Positions 51,395 through 62,639 of a stretch of DNA of 64,000 nucleotides are shown piece by piece. Source of the stretch: Hormiphora californensis (taxonomy: Eukaryota > Ctenophora > Tentaculata > Cydippida > Pleurobrachiidae); the NCBI GenBank assembly GCA_020137815.1, contig CM035362.1:6005715-6069714 (forward strand), in the 5' to 3' direction. Position 1 is the first letter of the stretch. The number at the start of each line of letters is the position of its first letter. The translations under genes and the position numbers were made by a program. The notes below the pieces were generated by a model. That model was not told where the DNA came from, made no database searches, and worked only from the letters and a program-made list of their open reading frames with translations.

Positions 51395-54300
51395 TTAAGC
51401 AGAGATGCATTCAAGTGATGGAACAATATCTATCTCCCGACACTTGCACCAACATCCGGGAGTCGGGCACACCTTGTGTTCTCTGCAAGAAGGGGGAAAT
51501 GAGTATCATATATGCATGTAATCATGGAAACTAGTGGGTAACCAATAAATATCAGTAACTATGGTAACCAATTGTAACCATGGTAACCAATTGTAACCTT
51601 GGTAACTAGCGGATGACCAGTTGGTAACCGATTGTAACCATGGTAACCAGTTGTAACCATGACAACTTAGTGGGTAACCAGTTGTAACCAATTGTAACCA
51701 TGACAACCAATTAAGACTCACCTAAACCAATCAGCCATGTGATCTGAGTGGCAGCCATGTCCACACGCCAGACACCACACAAACCAGTCACCAAGAGGGT
51801 TGGTCCGTGTTATAACTGTGTTTTGCTGTTTCCGCTGTTGTTGCTCGTGACTCATGAACCGTTCAGGGGGTCTTTCAGCTGAATATTAGATTTAGGGAGG
51901 GATTATATTGGGGATTATATTGGGGGATGTTCAGGGGGTCTTTCGGCTGAATTATATTTAGGGGGTTATATTGTGGGTCGCGTTCAGCTGAATATCATTA
52001 GGGAGGAGTTATTTGTTGATTTAACGGGATGCTCGGTGGAAAGGGTTTTGCCCGGTAAATCGGGGTCTGACTTATTAGTCACGTACTCCAGTCACGTACT
52101 TCAGTCACGTACTTCAGTCACGTACTCGAGTCACGTACTTCAGTCACGTACCTTTAGTGTTTTGGTTAAACCTCGAAGTAGTCCCCAGATGATACATGCA
52201 CAAAGAGCACCGGGGTAGTGGTTTCTTACAGTTAGTAGAGCAGCAGAACCTCTTATCAAAGGGTCTAACCAGGGACTGTGCCTGACCGTTATGCATTGGA
52301 AGGGTTCGCGGATCTGAAGTAAAAGGAAGATAATTAATCCAACAATTTATTTGGGTACGAGCGGTACGAGGTCCCCCCTGTTCTCTCCCTGCTGCGCTGT
52401 TCTCTCTCGCGATGTAAGAGAGGGTAGTACTGAAAGCTTTCATAAGAATAATAAAGTGGTCATATAACTAGAGAATTGAGAACAGCTTAACTTACTGCGG
52501 ATTGATTTTTCGCACTTGTAACATCGCACACTTGAGATATGGTATGGAGGTTCAGCGCGAAGCTCTGGTAACTTCTTCACCTAATGAAAAATATGAATTG
52601 TGAGAACATGATGAGAACATGATGAGAACATGTACCATCACGCTACCAACCTTAAGAAACTGCGCTATTCATTGACGAAATTACCTCCACCCCCGAGTTT
52701 TAGTACCCCCCCCCCCATTAGAACATACCTTGTTCTGGTAGAGAGAACGCTCAATCCACATCCGTCGGATATCTGAACATGATGAGAAATTAAACATCCA
52801 TCTCACCAGACAAATTAGGTACATAGCTTCAGTAAAATCTAACACAACGGACCAACTTGCATTGTTGAAGCGGAGTTTTCAAATGTTTGCAAGGTCAGAG
52901 AGAAAAAACAGAGAAAATATTATGGTACATGGTATTGTTCTTACCAAAGAATCGAAGGTAGTTGTTCTTGACCAAGTTACTCAATTTATCTTTGCTAAAA
53001 TCAACATATTTATTGGAAAGGGTCAGTGCCAGACAGACGGTTTGGACATCTGATGTCCGGTCGAGATACTCTTGAAGGAGCGCTGTTAGTGTCTTGCTTT
53101 GATTTTGAATACCTGGAGGTGGATTTAAATTACTAATTAATCGACCAATTAAATATATTTTTGCAATGTTGGTGGATCTAATCTGGGGTTATTTATAAGG
53201 GTGTCAAATTGACACTGCCAACAGCTGTCAACCACACCCTCTCTCATCTTAGCTTGGGGCCCCGGCCCCACCCCTGGGGGGGGGGGGGTCCAGCCCTAAA
53301 AAAAGCTAAGCTAACGGCCAAAATCAGGGTACCTTTAGCTTTTTTTAGCTTTTTTTAGCTTTTTTTAGCTTTTTTTAGCCTTTTTTAGCTTTTTTTAGCT
53401 TTTTATAGCTTTTTTTAGCTTTTTTTAGCTTTTTTAAGGCTAAAAAAGCTAAAAAAAAGCTAAAAAAAAGCTAAAATTGAGTTTTTAGTGGATTCATATA
53501 GGTTCGAATCCCGCTGACGCCAAATTTTTTAAACTTTTATTATAACGTTTCAAACTTTTCAACACTACTTTAAACAAATTAATTTGAGGATCCGTTTTGC
53601 TGCCCCTCGCTAATCCTTCTGAGACTTCTGTTTATCCCTCTCCTTAAAGAAAAGACAAGAGAAGACGTGTCTGGTTTTTCTAAGTAAACAGATCTCAGAG
53701 GACCTCGTTGGGTTATACCAAGGACGCCAAGACTTGCAAGGAACGGTTCCTCGCGCCTCTATTTACAGGACAGGATGTCGGGTGTGGCTACCCATGATGT
53801 TATTATGTGCAGGAACGATATGGAGGGTAAGTTGCTCGCCACGAGCTACTCTGATAGATGTAAGGGTGCCAGTATTTTGCAGAGCATTAAGGATGATGCA
53901 GTGGAGCCTCCAAGTGGAGCCTCCAAAGCGGTTTTATGGACGATGGTCAAGGAACTATATGGATTGTTACCAGAAACACGACGCATCTCTACCCACTCAT
54001 CTGAATCTGTGACATCATTCACTGCTGACGACTTGAGAGATACACTGGATAAGCTGAAAGAGGATCTTCTGAGCACACTACCGGATCTGGTTGCCCCCAA
54101 GGTTAGCAAGATCTTAGCTCCTAGCAGTGACCAATTGGCAATTCATGCTGTGAATCGCACTGGCTCGGCACAGGAAACTGTGACCCCTGTGACTCCAATT
54201 AAGAGGTATCTGACTATCAAGGATAAAGGTGAGGAAGGACCTATGTGTGAGAAGAAGTGGACTACTGTCGTGAAGACAAAGGTGGAGAAAGCATTGAATA

Positions 54301-57300
54301 AGATTCCAGTCCTAGATCTTTCAGTCACCAAGAGGAGGACAAATCTTATGTTTGAGACCGATGAACAGTTGGAACAGGCGAAAGAAGTTCTTTCACCGTT
54401 CCTTGATGTTTCTCCCGTAGTGGAGAAGGAGAAGAAAAGAGATCCTCGCATCATGATCAATGATCTTGACCAGGACCTACTGGAAAAAGATCGCCTTCTG
54501 TCAGAGATTGTCAGTGATAAGAATGAGTCTGTGAAGAGACTAGTTGGGGAGGGTCACCTGGTGAAGGTGGTCCATGTAAACAGAACAGGAAGATATGCAG
54601 TGTTCCAGGTCTCTCCAGAAGTGAGGAAGGCGATATCGGAAAGGAAGGACAAGCTATTCTTGAAACTTCGACAGCATTCAGTGAGGAACAGGTTTTATGT
54701 CACGCAGTGTTTTCACTGCCAGCGCTTTGGCCATGTAGCAGGATCCATCTACTGCCCAAACAAGGATAAATCTCCGGTTTGTGCCTTCTGTACGGGAGAT
54801 CATGACACTAGGAGTTGCCATGCCAAGAAGGAAAATGTAGTTAGCAGGATGAAATGTGTCAACTGTGATCATGGAGGAAGCAGAGAGGACAAGCGCCATG
54901 CTCAAAGTCACCCAGCCTCCAGCAGTATGTGTCCATTCTATGTAAATGCTAAAGGAAGACTCATGGAGAGTACCAGTGGAGTAACGAAGCAGGAAAAAAA
55001 CGTGTACCTGACGAGGGCATGGGAGGATCTGAGAGGAAAACGTCTTGGAGGATTGGCACACTAAACGTCCACTCAGTTATGAATAAGACGTCAGGTGTAA
55101 TTACACACTTGGAGGAAAAAGGATGTGACATCTGCTTGGTACAGGAGACTTATCTGAAACAGAGTGACACAGCTAAACTTCAGGAGATCAGAGACTATGG
55201 TTGGAATATCTTCTCCTCGCCTAGAGCGGAACGTTCAGGAGGTGGAATTGGAATCTTGTACAGGGATGGTGTCAAGTTGAAATACACTCCGGTAAAAGCC
55301 AAGTTTAAATCGTTTCAAGTCCAGGAAGCCCTTATTGGAGGAGGAAAAGATGTGACGAGGCTATGCAATATCTATAGACCTCCGTATACTGGCAAGGCAC
55401 GGTTTACGGAAGCCCAGTTCCTGGATGAGTTTACCGATTATTTGTCAGAGTTGGTCTGCAAAACGGGGAACCCTATCCTGATGGGGGACTTTAACTTCCA
55501 GGTTCAAGATACTCAGAACTTCTATGCGAAGAAGTTGCTTGGACTACTCGACTCTCTTGGATTTGATCAGCGGGTCCCACTACAACCTACTCATGTTCGT
55601 GGTGGTACTTTGGATCTGCTTCTCTGCCAAAAAGACAGATATTCTAAGGTTCAATCAGTTGAAGTATTTCCTGACGGAACGACCTCTGATCATTTTCTTG
55701 TATTGGCGGAGCTGTGTATTGAAACTGTAGCAAGTGAATACAAGACTCGTGAAAAAGTGGACATGTACAGAGATTTCAAGGCTGTTGATATAGAAATACT
55801 TCGATGTGCTTTTAGGAGTGTGGATTGGAGTGAAGCGATGGAATCTGGATCAGCTGAGGAGGTTTTGTGTATTTATATGAGGAAACTTGAGGAACTTGTG
55901 GATAGGACTGTCCCGTTGAAGAGGAGAAAGAAGAGAGGAGCTAAGCTGAGGCCATGGAGAGATAATCCAGAGGTGCGTCAAGTTCTTCGTCAGCGGCGGA
56001 ATGCTGAGCGAGCCTGGGAGAACAATAAAACCAGCGTCACGAAGAAGCAGTTCAATGAACTCAAGAGGCAGTTTGGGCGTGTTGACAAGGAAGCGAGGAC
56101 AAACTACGTCAAGGAAGACTTGGAGGAGTCCAGAGATGACCCCAAAGCACTTCAAAGGAAATTGAACCGTCTACTTGGTAATACTGAGACCTTTATGCCT
56201 GAAACCACAGATAAGCGGAGGTTAGCGGATGACTTTGCTGACTTCTTTGTTGGAAAAGTTGATAAGATCCGGTCTACTGTTATTGGAGAGAAGAATCTGA
56301 GGACTAAGAGGAACCCTATTCATCAGACACCCGTCTGTTGTTTTGAGGAATTTGAGGAAGTTTCCCCAGAGAAACTAAAGAGGATAATCAAAGACATGCC
56401 AGACAAGACATGTGATCTTGACCCTATACCGACTTGGTTAGTGAAGGGGTGTATGCATGAGCTAGCTCCAGTCTTGTGCAGGTTTATTAACCTATCTCTT
56501 GGATGTTCCAGTGTTCCTGAACTTCTCCAGCAAGCTTTGGTGTTTCCAACGATTAAGAACCCTTATGGCGATAAGGACACTTTGACCAATTATCGGCCAG
56601 TCTCCAACCTATCTTTTGTCTCCAAGCTTCTTGAAAAGATAGTTCTAGAGCAGCTCAACTCGTATCTTAATGAGAACGAGTTACTAAATAAGCATCAATC
56701 AGGTTACAGGGTGAATCATAGCTGTGAAACCCTACTGATGGGTATGTTTGATGATCTCCTTCGGGATATGGATGAAGGAAAGGTCGCAGGCCTCTTTCGA
56801 TTAGATATGAGCGCCGCTTTTGACACAGTGGACCATGGAAAGCTGCTAGAAGTTCTTGAAGAACGGTTTGGAGTGAAGGGTTCTGTCTTGGATTGGTTCG
56901 CCAACTATCTACAAATGAGGACTTATCGGGTAAACGTGGAAGGGGAACTTTCGAGGATTGTCTCTCTGATTTGTGGAGTTCCGCAAGGTTCACTGCTTGG
57001 ACCTGTGTTGTTTTTACTGTATGTGGAGGAATTGCAAGATTTGGTCAAACCGTATGGCTTAAGGATTAAACTGTATGCTGATGACTCGCAATTGTACATC
57101 AGCTTTGTTCCAACTGATGAGGAAAACTGGAAACTGGCAAAGAAGAGGACTGAGGAATACTTGTTAAGTGTGAAAGAGTGGATGAGTGAGCACTGGCTAA
57201 AGTGCAATGAGGCAAAGACTGAATTCCTGCTGTTAGGCAAAAACAGCGCCCTGGATAAGATGGTCTATCAGCCCACTGTGGACTTTGGTGGAGTGGAGAT

Positions 57301-60300
57301 AAGCCCAGTGGACTTTACGGGGAGTACAGGGAAAACACTAGGAGTGTTCCTTGATAGCAACCTCTCTATGGAGAGGCAAATCAACAGTGTTAAGAGGCAA
57401 TGTGGTTTGTTGTTGAAGAATCTATGGCAGGTAAACCGGTGTCTAGATAGATCGACAAAGATACTCCTTGTTAAGCAGCTCATCATTTCAAGACTGGATT
57501 ATTGTAATATCCTTTACCATGGCTTACCTAAGAAGCTTCTCAACAGCCTTCAGAGAGTCTTGAACTCGTGTGTCAGATTTGTTTATGGCCTACACGGTCA
57601 CCAAGACACCTACATGCCATACTTGAAAGAATTGCATGTTCTTCCTGTGGAACAACGTGTCACGTTCAAAGCATGCCTTATGGCGTACAAGATTGTACAT
57701 GGATTGGCCCCTGACTACCTGCAAGATCAGGTCCCTGTTGATGATGGACTTCATGTGATCCGGGCTACTAGAGGAAATGCTTGGCCTGATGGCCTCAAGC
57801 TGAAGTACCCTAAGCTATCAAGTGTCAATGCGACTTCCAAGTTGAGAAGAAGACGTCCGTCGGTTTACCTGCCTGAAGTCTGGAATAGGCTTCCCCTTGA
57901 TCTGAGAGCTGTTGAGTCTGTGGAATCTTTCAAGTCGAAGCTCAAGACTAGTCTTTTCACTGAGGCTTTTGGTGAGACTGGACTGTCCTCTTAACACTCT
58001 CCTTCTTGCTGAGGTATGTGCTCTAGCTGGCACCCGTTTTTTATTATTTTTCTGTATTTAAGCTCGTGGCGAGCAGAAGTGTGAAGCATAAATTGGGGTT
58101 TTTCATAGCACGAGTGTTTTTCTGTGTTTCCAATATACGGACTTTTATATCAATTTTTAGAGTTCCAGGACTCTAACTCAGTCTGTTATGTAATCAGTCA
58201 CCGATAGTTATGTGAGCCGATAGTAATGTGAGCCGGTGTAATTTTTCTTTATTATTTTTTGTTCTACTAGAGTACCCGTTTGCTGGGAACCCGTGACCTG
58301 GTAAATGGTAATTTATCCTCATATAACCGGTGACATTTGTGTTTGATTTTTAAAAGATAATTTGTTTGTTCCTTAGAGCAATGAGTCTCATAGTAGGAGC
58401 GGTTAGATCAGCACGTGCAGAAAGTCGCGCGCCACCCTAATCTCAGGTTACTCTCACGGCTTCATTTTGCATCCAATCCAAAAGTGACCTTCATCAAACC
58501 TGTAGATCTCCTCAAGGAGAAGCGAAAACTTGAGGGACATTTCTTGATAATGATTGGATGCGACCTCGAGGAGCTATGACAATGCGCAAAAAGGGGTGGC
58601 ATGCGACTTTAACCACGTGGTGATCTAACCGCTCCTACTATATCATACACCTTGGGTTTTTGAAAAAACGGCCATTACAATTTTGGTGAGGCGGGTAAAT
58701 CATTTACTGTAACGCGCGAATTTTCCCAAAAAAGCGCTGCTTTTCTACGCCGCGCGCGGAACCTAGAATTACGCGCGCAGTGTAAAATTTTAAAATTCAT
58801 TGCATTGAAAATTTCCTCGCGTTTTATGTCGCCAAAAAAAAGTCGACGAAAAATTCCAAATTCGTGAATTTAGAATTATAAGAACTCCGGTCAGTTCTCA
58901 TCTTGCCAATGCGTTTTCCGGGAACCCCTGGCCAAAGGACATTAAAGTTCACATAACGACCAAGTTTCATATCGATTGGATAAGATTTTGGGTGGCTACG
59001 GTGAAAAATATCGTATTTTTGGCATTTTTAACTTTCCCGACGCGATTTACGACCCTTAAACATTGAGTTACGGGAAATCGCTATCATGTAAAATGAAGTT
59101 CAAACGATTCTCTTTCCCCACTATTGCGTTAGTTTTTTGATTTAGAGCCGTTTTCAGGGTCTTAGAAGCGTTTGAAAAATGTAAGTCTTTTTGTCGCAAT
59201 GACGTCACCCCGTGACGTCACTGCTATAAAGATCGGATCAAAAATCTGAGCCCGTACTTACATCCGCCTTGGTCCAAGGTACCAGTGTACAAATTTTCAG
59301 GGGTCTAGCTCAAAAACTGTGGGAGGAGTTTGAAAAACCAATTAACGGACAGACTGACTAACATTATGGAATTTATTATATGGATTAGGGATAAGTTGGC
59401 GAGGTCTTACCAGTATATTAACCGTTCAGATCATCCTTCAGTGACAGCAGCAGTTCCGCTGCTCTGTCCCTGTCGGATATGGGCGGAATATAAACATAGT
59501 TATTATTATTATTATTATTAACGTTTTTTGAACTTTTTTAAAACTATTTTTATCAAATTTGAATAATATTTTTATCGAAAAAATGTCTCCAGAAAATGGC
59601 AGTAGGGGGATACAGAAATTGCTATGTATGGACATAAACGGTAGATTATGGTAAAAAATGTGCAGGAAATGAACAAATGCAGTCAATAGACGTCCGGAAG
59701 GATGAAAATTTAATGGAAAAGTGTCAAGATGAATGCTGAAAAAACATAAAAAGTAGGGCTAAAAAAAGCTAAAAAAAGCTAAAAAAAGCTAAAAAAAGCT
59801 AAAATAAAAAACGCTATCGACCAAAATCAGGGTACCTTTAGCTTTTTTTAGGGCTGGACCCCCCCCCACCCCTAGAATTTGATCGTCTCCAAACACACAC
59901 AAACACACACAAACACCCGGACACACACGCATACCAGTAAGTATAACAGCCCGAATGTTTCCCTCTGCTATCTCCCTCTTCATCAGCTCCTGCAGGAACC
60001 GCGTCAGCTTGGAGTCAGGGAGGTATCGGCATCCAAACAGGATCCTATCCTCGAGGAGTAGTTCAGAATCGTGGAGGATCTCAGTGTATGCACCCTCCAG
60101 GGGACCCTGTATTGGAGATAATAGTTTAAAGGGACCCTGTATTGGAGATAATAGTTTAAAGGGACCCTGTATTGGAGATAATAATTTAAAGGGACCCTGG
60201 AGATAATTATACTGTTAGAGGGGGGTAAATTTGTCGATTGGGGAAGTTTAGTGGTTGATATGAATGATGAATCTGAGACACGCTTTTTGTTGATCGAAAG

Positions 60301-62491
60301 TACTAACTAACATTTATTTATTGACAGCTTTTCTTACCTCTGCTTTGAGGAAGTTAAACATGGCTCTTACCTCTGCTTTGAGGAAGTTAAACATGGCTCT
60401 TACCTCTGCTTTGAGGAAGTTAAACATGGCTCTTACCTCTGCTTTGAGGAAGTTAAACATGGCTCTTACCTCTGCTTTGAGGAAGTTAAACATGGCTTTT
60501 CTTACCTCTGCTTTGAGGAAGTTAAACATGGCTCTCACCTCTGCTTTGAGGAAATTAAACATGGCTCTTACCTCTGCTTTGAGGAAATTAAACATGGCTC
60601 TCACCTCTGCTTTGAGGAAGTTAAACATGGCTCTTACCTCTGCTTTGAGGAAGTTAAACATGGCTCTTCTGTATGGGTTCTGAACTGCCCCGCCCATTAA
60701 CTTCAGTTGCTTTCTCCACACGCTATTATCACTGGAGCTGTGGTCATACCCAGAGAGGGCAAACAGGAGGATACGTTTACTGTCATCCTCCGGGGATTCC
60801 TGTAAAGAGTTTGTACTTTGTCAGTTGACCAGAAGGGGCGAACTCAATTTAAAATAATTCTTTATGATGTACTCCCCCTCGGGTAAGATGAGAGAGGGTG
60901 TGGCTCGGGTTCAACTGTGTGCGATGTATAACTTACCTCAATAAGTTTCTCTAAGACCCCAATGGCCCTCAACAGTGAACTCACCTCAATAAGTTTCTCT
61001 AAGACCCCAATGGCCCTCAACAGTGAACTCACCTCAATAAGTTTCTCTAAGACCCCAACAGTGAACTTACCTCAATAAGTTTCTCTAAGACCCCGACAGT
61101 GAACTTACCTCAATAAGTTTCTCTAAGACCCCAACAGTGAACTAACCTCAATAAGTTTCTCTAAGACCCCGATGGCAGCATCCATACCACCCTCCCAGAG
61201 TTGGAGAGCCACAACTCTATCCAGGTTGTCCATTTGTTGCTTGGGCCACCTATAGTAAGGTGGGGGACAAGGGTTAATATAATAGCTCCTATATGACAAG
61301 GGGCAGTTTAGAAAGAGTCTCTCTTTCAAAGAGAAATGGATATAAGTCCCCTCTTACCATCTATCAGGGTAGTTGTTATGTGCAAAATAAAGGCCATTTA
61401 ATATGACCTTCAAAAAGAGAAAAATGTTTGGATTGGTGTATATGTATCAGACCTACTAACCGACATATTTCCATGCATTTCGATCTCCACCTACTAACCG
61501 GCATATTTCCATGCATTTAGATCTCCGGGCACTGGTGAAGAACTGGGAGTAGGGCGCCACACGCAGGTCTCCTGTAGTCGAGGAATCGTAGTCTGCGGCA
61601 AAATGGAGCTTTGAAAAGAACTTGTTGTTCGTTTTTGGATCACGTCTTTTGTAAATGAGAGAATAATCTACACACAACTTCGCTTAACTAAACTTATGTT
61701 AACTCAGGATAAACTCAGTTAAGTTAAACTAAAACATACCTCCCCCTGTAATGAGTCCACAAATCCCTGCCTTGACATCGAGGGGTTCAGGTAGATTTGA
61801 AATCTTCCCCGTTGGTTGGCGGTGTCTGGGGGTCTCGGTGGGGGTACCCGAGGGTTGAAGAGCGACTAGACCCTCAAAATAGGACCAGAACGCTTCTAAA
61901 TCAGGACTACCTGATACTATGGACCTGTTCTTTTTAGGATTGAACTCATAGCCAGCCTTGATTCTTCTAACCATCACATCTGCAATATCCTCTACCTATA
62001 ATAAAGTGTATGTACACATGGAAAATCAACGCTGATGGCGTTCGGCGTTCCGAAGAGCGGCAGAAAATTCTCGAAAATAAATGCCATTGAAACCAATAAA
62101 CACTTTAGCTGCAACACCGACATCGCTATGTGTTACCTGTGTATCACACTGGATCAACTTATCGGAACAACCCCAAAGTAATGTATCATCGGGTGTAAAT
62201 GCTGGTATCACCATATCGTGAAGAGTCAACACATACATCTCACTCCGCAGTTTTGGACCTGGACACAAGTTACACCGGTGTTACATCGCTATCGTAGTAC
62301 AACTGCTATTTTCTATTAAAATAAGATCAATACCACAATTGTTTTGACTGAGATCTCAGATCAATAAGATCAATCATCAACTTACTGCCTTCTTCAGGAG
62401 TTTTCTTGCAGCACAAGATCTTGTTTGGCTGGTAGGGGTGCCAGGAGAAGTTGGATATATTTCCACTCGCCATGTTCGGAGCACTTTTCTG
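51395..62491 (-). CDS. MIOS: MIOS (GATOR2 subunit), C-terminal ~570 codons
   Basis: Thirteen exons in phase: 62386-62491, 62137-62258, 61740-61995, 61499-61592, 61147-61249, 60638-60799, 59935-60106, 52945-53112, 52729-52772, 52496-52580, 52152-52313, 51722-51878, 51395-51482 (TAA). Matches recalled from human MIOS include the WD-like ISNFSWHP (human IASFAWHP), FALSGYDHSSSDNSVWRKQ, LKAE, LDRTSDVQT and the C-terminal zinc region. There CxxC, KKPLPRCSLCMYHLGT, DWFVWCLACGHGCHSDHMADWFR and VCPTPGCWCKC form the RING-like fold. GATOR2 activates TORC1 by restraining GATOR1 at the lysosome. The N-terminal ~330 residues (WD40 blades) should lie beyond 62,491, in or past the poor-quality tail. Three donors and one acceptor are tandemly repeated. 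One intron holds a complete LINE. Confidence 0.93.
51545..51712. repeat. GTAACCATGGTAACCA repeat array
   Basis: About ten units of TTGTAACCATGGTAACCA-type sequence. Perfect GTAACCATGGTAAC sites lie at 51574-51587 and 51634-51647. In the last intron of MIOS. Confidence 0.6.
51879..52001. repeat. intronic GGGATTATATTGGGG repeats
   Basis: Short repeats of TTCAGGGGGTCTTTC.GCTGAAT and GGGATTATATTGGG upstream (gene sense) of the MIOS acceptor at 51,879. They copy the acceptor region (TTCAGCTGAA). Confidence 0.45.
52076..52151 (-). repeat. splice donor repeated six times (MIOS)
   Basis: After the exon 52152-52313 the donor GTACGTGACTGAA recurs as six ~13-bp units. Confidence 0.65.
53271..53475. 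mobile_element. AGCTTTTTTT-rich hairpin element, left copy
   Basis: GGTCCAGCCCTAAAAAAAGC, then CCAAAATCAGGGTACCTTTA, then a run of AGCTTTTTTT units and the complementary AAAAAAAGCT units. A similar element in related order lies at 59,755-59,875. The two may be the halves of one element split by the LINE, or two copies. Confidence 0.55.
53775..55064 (+). CDS. LINE ORF1 (nucleic-acid-binding protein)
   Basis: 429 residues starting MSGVATHDVI. The first half is hydrophilic and Lys/Glu-rich. Residues ~310-410 hold a Cys/His cluster: CFHCQRFGHVAGSIYC, then CAFCTGDHDTRSC, then CVNCDHGG..., zinc knuckles typical of Jockey/CR1 ORF1 proteins that coat the element RNA. It overlaps ORF2 by 46 bases in another frame. 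Confidence 0.85.
   Translation: MSGVATHDVIMCRNDMEGKLLATSYSDRCKGASILQSIKDDAVEPPSGASKAVLWTMVKELYGLLPETRRISTHSSESVTSFTADDLRDTLDKLKEDLLSTLPDLVAPKVSKILAPSSDQLAIHAVNRTGSAQETVTPVTPIKRYLTIKDKGEEGPMCEKKWTTVVKTKVEKALNKIPVLDLSVTKRRTNLMFETDEQLEQAKEVLSPFLDVSPVVEKEKKRDPRIMINDLDQDLLEKDRLLSEIVSDKNESVKRLVGEGHLVKVVHVNRTGRYAVFQVSPEVRKAISERKDKLFLKLRQHSVRNRFYVTQCFHCQRFGHVAGSIYCPNKDKSPVCAFCTGDHDTRSCHAKKENVVSRMKCVNCDHGGSREDKRHAQSHPASSSMCPFYVNAKGRLMESTSGVTKQEKNVYLTRAWEDLRGKRLGGLAH
55019..57994 (+). CDS. LINE ORF2 (APE endonuclease and reverse transcriptase)
   Basis: 991 residues. Endonuclease at ~10-235 with LNVHSV, QETYL, GGGIGILYRD, GDFNF and SDHFLVL; all active-site residues expected are visible. RT at ~490-790 with NYRPVSNLSFVSKLLEK, HQSGYRVNHSCET, RLDMSAAFDTVDH, GVPQGSLLGPVLFLLYV and YADDSQLYI. 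The C-terminal ~200 residues are shared with the fragment at 46830-48326. No stop or frameshift. The protein nicks target DNA and copies the element RNA in place. Confidence 0.92.
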   Translation: MGGSERKTSWRIGTLNVHSVMNKTSGVITHLEEKGCDICLVQETYLKQSDTAKLQEIRDYGWNIFSSPRAERSGGGIGILYRDGVKLKYTPVKAKFKSFQVQEALIGGGKDVTRLCNIYRPPYTGKARFTEAQFLDEFTDYLSELVCKTGNPILMGDFNFQVQDTQNFYAKKLLGLLDSLGFDQRVPLQPTHVRGGTLDLLLCQKDRYSKVQSVEVFPDGTTSDHFLVLAELCIETVASEYKTREKVDMYRDFKAVDIEILRCAFRSVDWSEAMESGSAEEVLCIYMRKLEELVDRTVPLKRRKKRGAKLRPWRDNPEVRQVLRQRRNAERAWENNKTSVTKKQFNELKRQFGRVDKEARTNYVKEDLEESRDDPKALQRKLNRLLGNTETFMPETTDKRRLADDFADFFVGKVDKIRSTVIGEKNLRTKRNPIHQTPVCCFEEFEEVSPEKLKRIIKDMPDKTCDLDPIPTWLVKGCMHELAPVLCRFINLSLGCSSVPELLQQALVFPTIKNPYGDKDTLTNYRPVSNLSFVSKLLEKIVLEQLNSYLNENELLNKHQSGYRVNHSCETLLMGMFDDLLRDMDEGKVAGLFRLDMSAAFDTVDHGKLLEVLEERFGVKGSVLDWFANYLQMRTYRVNVEGELSRIVSLICGVPQGSLLGPVLFLLYVEELQDLVKPYGLRIKLYADDSQLYISFVPTDEENWKLAKKRTEEYLLSVKEWMSEHWLKCNEAKTEFLLLGKNSALDKMVYQPTVDFGGVEISPVDFTGSTGKTLGVFLDSNLSMERQINSVKRQCGLLLKNLWQVNRCLDRSTKILLVKQLIISRLDYCNILYHGLPKKLLNSLQRVLNSCVRFVYGLHGHQDTYMPYLKELHVLPVEQRVTFKACLMAYKIVHGLAPDYLQDQVPVDDGLHVIRATRGNAWPDGLKLKYPKLSSVNATSKLRRRRPSVYLPEVWNRLPLDLRAVESVESFKSKLKTSLFTEAFGETGLSS
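58390..58645. mobile_element. ~250-bp MITE in the LINE 3' UTR
   Basis: Inverted ends ATAGTAGGAGCGGTTAGATC and GATCTAACCGCTCCTACTAT, with further internal pairing (GATCTCCTCAAGGAG). Either inserted in this LINE copy or a fixed part of its family; the shorter 3' UTR of the other LINE fragment lacks it. Confidence 0.65.
59755..59875. mobile_element. AGCTTTTTTT-rich hairpin element, right copy
   Basis: GGGCTAAAAAAAGCT units, CCAAAATCAGGGTACCTTTA and AGCTTTTTTTAGGGCTGGACC; compare 53271-53475. Confidence 0.55.
60107..60215 (-). repeat. acceptor plus exon start repeated (MIOS)
   Basis: ATTATCTCCAATACAG|GGTCCC, the acceptor and first six bases of exon 59935-60106, recurs three further times as 30-bp units. 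Confidence 0.75.
60333..60637 (-). repeat. 33-bp exon-end/donor array, nine extra donors (MIOS)
   Basis: The exon 60638-60799 ends GCCATGTTTAACTTCCTC..GCAGAG|gtaaga. The last 27 exon bases plus six intron bases recur nine times as 33-bp (one 36-bp) units. Each has the donor, and the frame stays open through all of them (AMFNFLKAEVR per unit). Use of any more distal donor would add multiples of 11-12 residues. Confidence 0.88.
60926..61146 (-). repeat. exon-end/donor array, five extra copies (MIOS)
   Basis: GGGGTCTTAGAGAAACTTAT..GAG|gtaag, the last ~30 bases and donor of exon 61147-61249, recurs five times in units of ~37-50 bp. Confidence 0.82.
61459..61498 (-). repeat. exon end and donor duplicated once (MIOS)
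   Basis: AAATGCATGGAAATATG.CGGTTAGTAGG, the end and donor of exon 61499-61592, is repeated directly downstream. Confidence 0.7.
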
Positions 62492-62639
62492 CTTGTGTGG
62501 ATTTCCCGGGGGAAAGGGGGAGAGGGAGGAAAGGGGGGAGAGAAGGGGAAAAAAGGGAAAGGGAGAGAAGAAAACAAGAGAGATGAGAGAAGGGTCACTG
62601 AACCTGTTTTAATTGGGGAAATCAAATGAAGGGGAATTA

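Larger units (their letters stand above)
53480..59521 (+). mobile_element. full-length CR1/Jockey-like LINE, apparently intact
   Basis: A ~6-kb non-LTR retrotransposon with 5' leader, ORF1 (53775-55064), ORF2 (55019-57994) and a ~1.5-kb 3' UTR. It ends GGATATGGGCGGAATATAAA then (ATT)n at ~59,500-59,521. Both ORFs are open and all catalytic motifs are present, so recent activity is plausible. It lies in sense opposite to MIOS, in its largest intron. The 5' limit is not certain; a tRNA B-box-like GGTTCGAATCCC at ~53,502 may belong to the leader. Confidence 0.8.

Noticed and set aside
53500-53525. A second tRNA gene (GGTTCGAATCCC)
   Set aside because: Only a B-box-like stretch is present; no A box, anticodon arm or acceptor stem can be folded around it.
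53734-54012. Separate small plus-strand gene before the LINE ORF1
   Set aside because: Overlaps ORF1 in another frame and has no independent support.
60321-60683. Plus-strand frame of LTSALRKLNMA repeats
   Set aside because: Antisense shadow of the MIOS exon-end array; the minus strand carries the exon, donors and conserved sequence.
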